NCBI GenBank assembly: GCA_028290085.1
Contig: JAQGKN010000228.1
Location: 1 to 7,507 of the forward strand
Length of the DNA stretch: 7,507 bases
Origin: Hyphomicrobiales bacterium
GTDB taxonomy: Bacteria; Pseudomonadota; Alphaproteobacteria; Rhizobiales; Beijerinckiaceae
Direction: 5' to 3'
Shown here: positions 5,970-7,507 of the stretch, piece after piece
Layout of the letters: each line of letters begins with the position of its first letter
How positions within the stretch are numbered: the stretch's first letter is position 1
The notes under the pieces: model-generated
What the model saw: the letters and a program-made list of their open reading frames with translations, nothing else
Database searches by the model: none
Told to the model about the DNA's origin: nothing
Translations under genes and position numbers: made by a program

Positions 5970-7298
5970 TCACGCCCTCAGCCGCGCCGCCTTGCGTGCA
6001 GCTTCCTGGCCGGCGAGAAATGCCCCGCCCGCCGTCATTGCGCCACCAAAACCGTCTCCGCCCGTCGCCTCGCCTGCAAAGAAAATGCGATCACCCACAG
6101 GTGTGGCGAGCTTGGCGCGCGCATCGGCCTGGCCCGGCAGAGCGTGTGAATAGCAGCCCATCGCAAAGGGATCTTCGCTCCAGGCGGCGAGTCTTCCGCC
6201 TTTGAAAGCGCTGCGTGCATCGCCGCCCACGAGCTTTTCAAACCGTTCGAGTGCGAGCGCAACCGCGCCCTCTTCGCCCAGCCGCACGACCTCGCGCGCA
6301 TGGTCCCCACCCAAAATAGCGACGACGACATTGCGGTCGAACGGCCAGCACTCGAAATCGAAAGTCGCGCGCGGGCCGACCAGCTCCCAGAGATCAGTGC
6401 CGGGCTTCACATCGAACCGATTGCCCTCAAAGCGCAGCGCGATTTTTGTGAGCGCGCCCATGCCAAGCCCCTCGAGCCCGCTCAGCGTGTTGTCCGGCAA
6501 AGGCGGTGTGAAGCGTATCTTCTGCGCGCGCAGCACGCCGACCGACACGGTAATGATGACACTGCGCGTGCGCAACGCGCCGCGGTCCGTCTCGATGGCG
6601 ACGCCCGCGCCGCTCCAGTCTATGGCGCGAACCCGCGTAGAGAGCCGCACGGGAATGGCGCGCGCGAAGCGCTCCACCAGCGTGCCATATCCTTCGGGCA
6701 GCAGCAGATCGTCGCCCGACCAGAGACGCGCGTAATCGAGCGAAGACACGCGCTCGGCCTCTTCGCCCAGTGACATGCGCGCCATGCCCAGCACCGCGCG
6801 AAACACCTCGTCGCCATCGGCACTGACGCGCTCGGTCAGCGGCACGTCGGGAACATTTGCAATGTCCGTGTCGAAACGCTCCGTGAGAACGGCATAGCCG
6901 CGACGGCTGTTTCGTTGCGTGCGAGCACCATTTTCAAACCGCCGAAATTCGCTCGGCACCTTGTCGCTATCGACAGTGGCAACGCCGAGTTCGCGCGCGA
7001 CAGCTGCCCACGGATTTGTCTCGGCCCAATGAATATAAACCGCGCCAGCATCAAATTTCTCGCCAAGGCTCGTGTCCGTGTAGACGCGCCCACCGACGCG
7101 GTCACGCGCCTCGATCAGAACAAAGCTCTTGCCGAGAGACTGCAATTCACGCGCCGCGGCCAGCCCAGCCGCACCCGCGCCGATGATGGCGACATCCGCG
7201 TCATAGACAGCGCCAGCTTGAGCAAGGACCTTCATCGGAGACAGCATCGGAAGAGCCGCCGCAATCTGGAACAGATGACGGCGTGAGAGGTCGGACAT
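5970..7298 (-). CDS. Tat-exported FAD-dependent amine oxidase
   Basis: This 442-residue protein is a flavin amine oxidase of the MAO/LSD1 type, which oxidises an amine with O2 to imine and H2O2. The N-terminus, SRRHLFQIAAALPML (5-19), is a twin-arginine signal with a likely cut after VLAQA (24-28), so the folded enzyme should be periplasmic. FAD-binding motifs are IIGAGAAGLAAARE (38-51), LIEARDRVGGRVYT (61-74) and, near the end, IFFAGEATGG (405-414). GYGTLVERF (203-211) and LTKIALRF (283-290, Lys285 matching the conserved flavin-site lysine) also fit. The start at 7298 has GAAGGAA six bases upstream and places the Tat signal at the N-terminus. A longer in-frame start at 7445 would translate repeat copy B and is rejected. 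The stop abuts that of murD2. The substrate is unknown; polyamines, aromatic amines or amino acids are possible. No functional link to the murL pair is shown. Confidence 0.9.
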   Translation of the reverse strand: MSDLSRRHLFQIAAALPMLSPMKVLAQAGAVYDADVAIIGAGAAGLAAARELQSLGKSFVLIEARDRVGGRVYTDTSLGEKFDAGAVYIHWAETNPWAAVARELGVATVDSDKVPSEFRRFENGARTQRNSRRGYAVLTERFDTDIANVPDVPLTERVSADGDEVFRAVLGMARMSLGEEAERVSSLDYARLWSGDDLLLPEGYGTLVERFARAIPVRLSTRVRAIDWSGAGVAIETDRGALRTRSVIITVSVGVLRAQKIRFTPPLPDNTLSGLEGLGMGALTKIALRFEGNRFDVKPGTDLWELVGPRATFDFECWPFDRNVVVAILGGDHAREVVRLGEEGAVALALERFEKLVGGDARSAFKGGRLAAWSEDPFAMGCYSHALPGQADARAKLATPVGDRIFFAGEATGGDGFGGAMTAGGAFLAGQEAARKAARLRA

Positions 7299-7303
7299 GT
7301 TTG

Positions 7304-7310
7304 TTCCTTC
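7304..7310 (-). promoter_or_regulatory. Shine-Dalgarno fixing the amine oxidase start
   Basis: The minus strand reads GAAGGAA six bases before ATG at 7298. Together with the Tat signal directly after it, this selects 7298 over the upstream in-frame ATG at 7445, which lies in the repeat and has no such site. No clear promoter is seen between 7311 and 7507. Confidence 0.75.
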
Positions 7311-7351
7311 GACAGGCCGGTGCACGATCTCTCCGAAAACCGGCACAGATC

Positions 7352-7449
7352 TCGTTGCCGTCATTGCGAGAGAAGCGAAGCAATCCAGCACGATCCCGCG
7401 ACTTCTGGATTGCCGCGTCGCTACGCTCCTCGCAATGACGAGCACCGCT
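7352..7449. repeat. Dispersed palindromic repeat, copy B (98 bp)
   Basis: This is the second copy of the element at 3141-3238, in direct orientation. The inner stem is GCAATCCAG (7380-7388) and CTGGATTGC (7405-7413) around 16 bases. Its left end, TCATTGCGAG, mirrors its right end, CTCGCAATGACG, better than in copy A, so B looks closer to the intact form. Weak similarity may extend leftward (CGAAAACCGG here, CGAAAGGGGC beside copy A). It lies about 50 bases upstream of the amine oxidase start. The last 58 bases of the window after it show no supported gene. Confidence 0.85.
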
Positions 7450-7507
7450 TTCGCAGCGCAGCATGTGCCGCTTTCGAGCGCCGCCGCAAGGGCGCGGGGA
7501 TCACTCC

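Noticed and set aside
7437..7507. Possible start of a plus-strand gene (MTSTAFAAQHVPLSS) at the right edge
   Set aside because: Its ATG is part of the conserved end of repeat copy B, there is no Shine-Dalgarno, and only 23 codons are visible.

Overview
The window is GC-rich and reads as chromosomal DNA of an alphaproteobacterium. The S4 ribosomal protein has the alphaproteobacterial form: about 205 residues, a [20 protein letters not shown] start and no zinc-binding cysteines. It stands outside the alpha ribosomal operon, as is usual in that class. Two copies of a palindromic dispersed repeat, of a kind common in alphaproteobacterial genomes, support this. The order cannot be fixed from the sequence.

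Layout. Positions 1-2814 are read on the minus strand. rpsD (2814 to 2197) ends at a strong intrinsic terminator. It is followed by an ABC-F ATPase (2043 to 421). Next comes the N-terminal part of an AMP-binding, PaaK-like ligase that runs off the left edge and appears frameshifted near 262. Positions 2815-3310 hold no gene. They contain a long rpsD leader with a hairpin and a duplicated Shine-Dalgarno-like segment, a likely rpsD promoter, repeat copy A, and a divergent promoter for the plus-strand genes. The plus-strand pair at 3311-4684 and 4662-5969 overlaps by 23 bases and is read as murL and murD2. A Tat-exported flavin amine oxidase (7298 to 5970, minus strand) meets murD2 stop to stop with no gap. 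Repeat copy B covers the region upstream of its start.

The main result is the murL-murD2 pair. In the pathway known from Xanthomonas, MurD2 adds L-glutamate to UDP-MurNAc-L-alanine. MurL then epimerises the terminal glutamate to the D form in an ATP-dependent reaction. Peptidoglycan precursor can therefore be made without free D-glutamate or glutamate racemase (MurI). The overlap, the Mur ligase motifs with an altered glutamate-site segment, and the GGGKDS and CRDCPKC motifs in the first protein all fit. The pathway is described elsewhere, so it is not new as such. Its place beside rpsD, between two direct repeats, makes an informative case of pathway replacement. The rpsD leader is the best candidate for undescribed regulation here.
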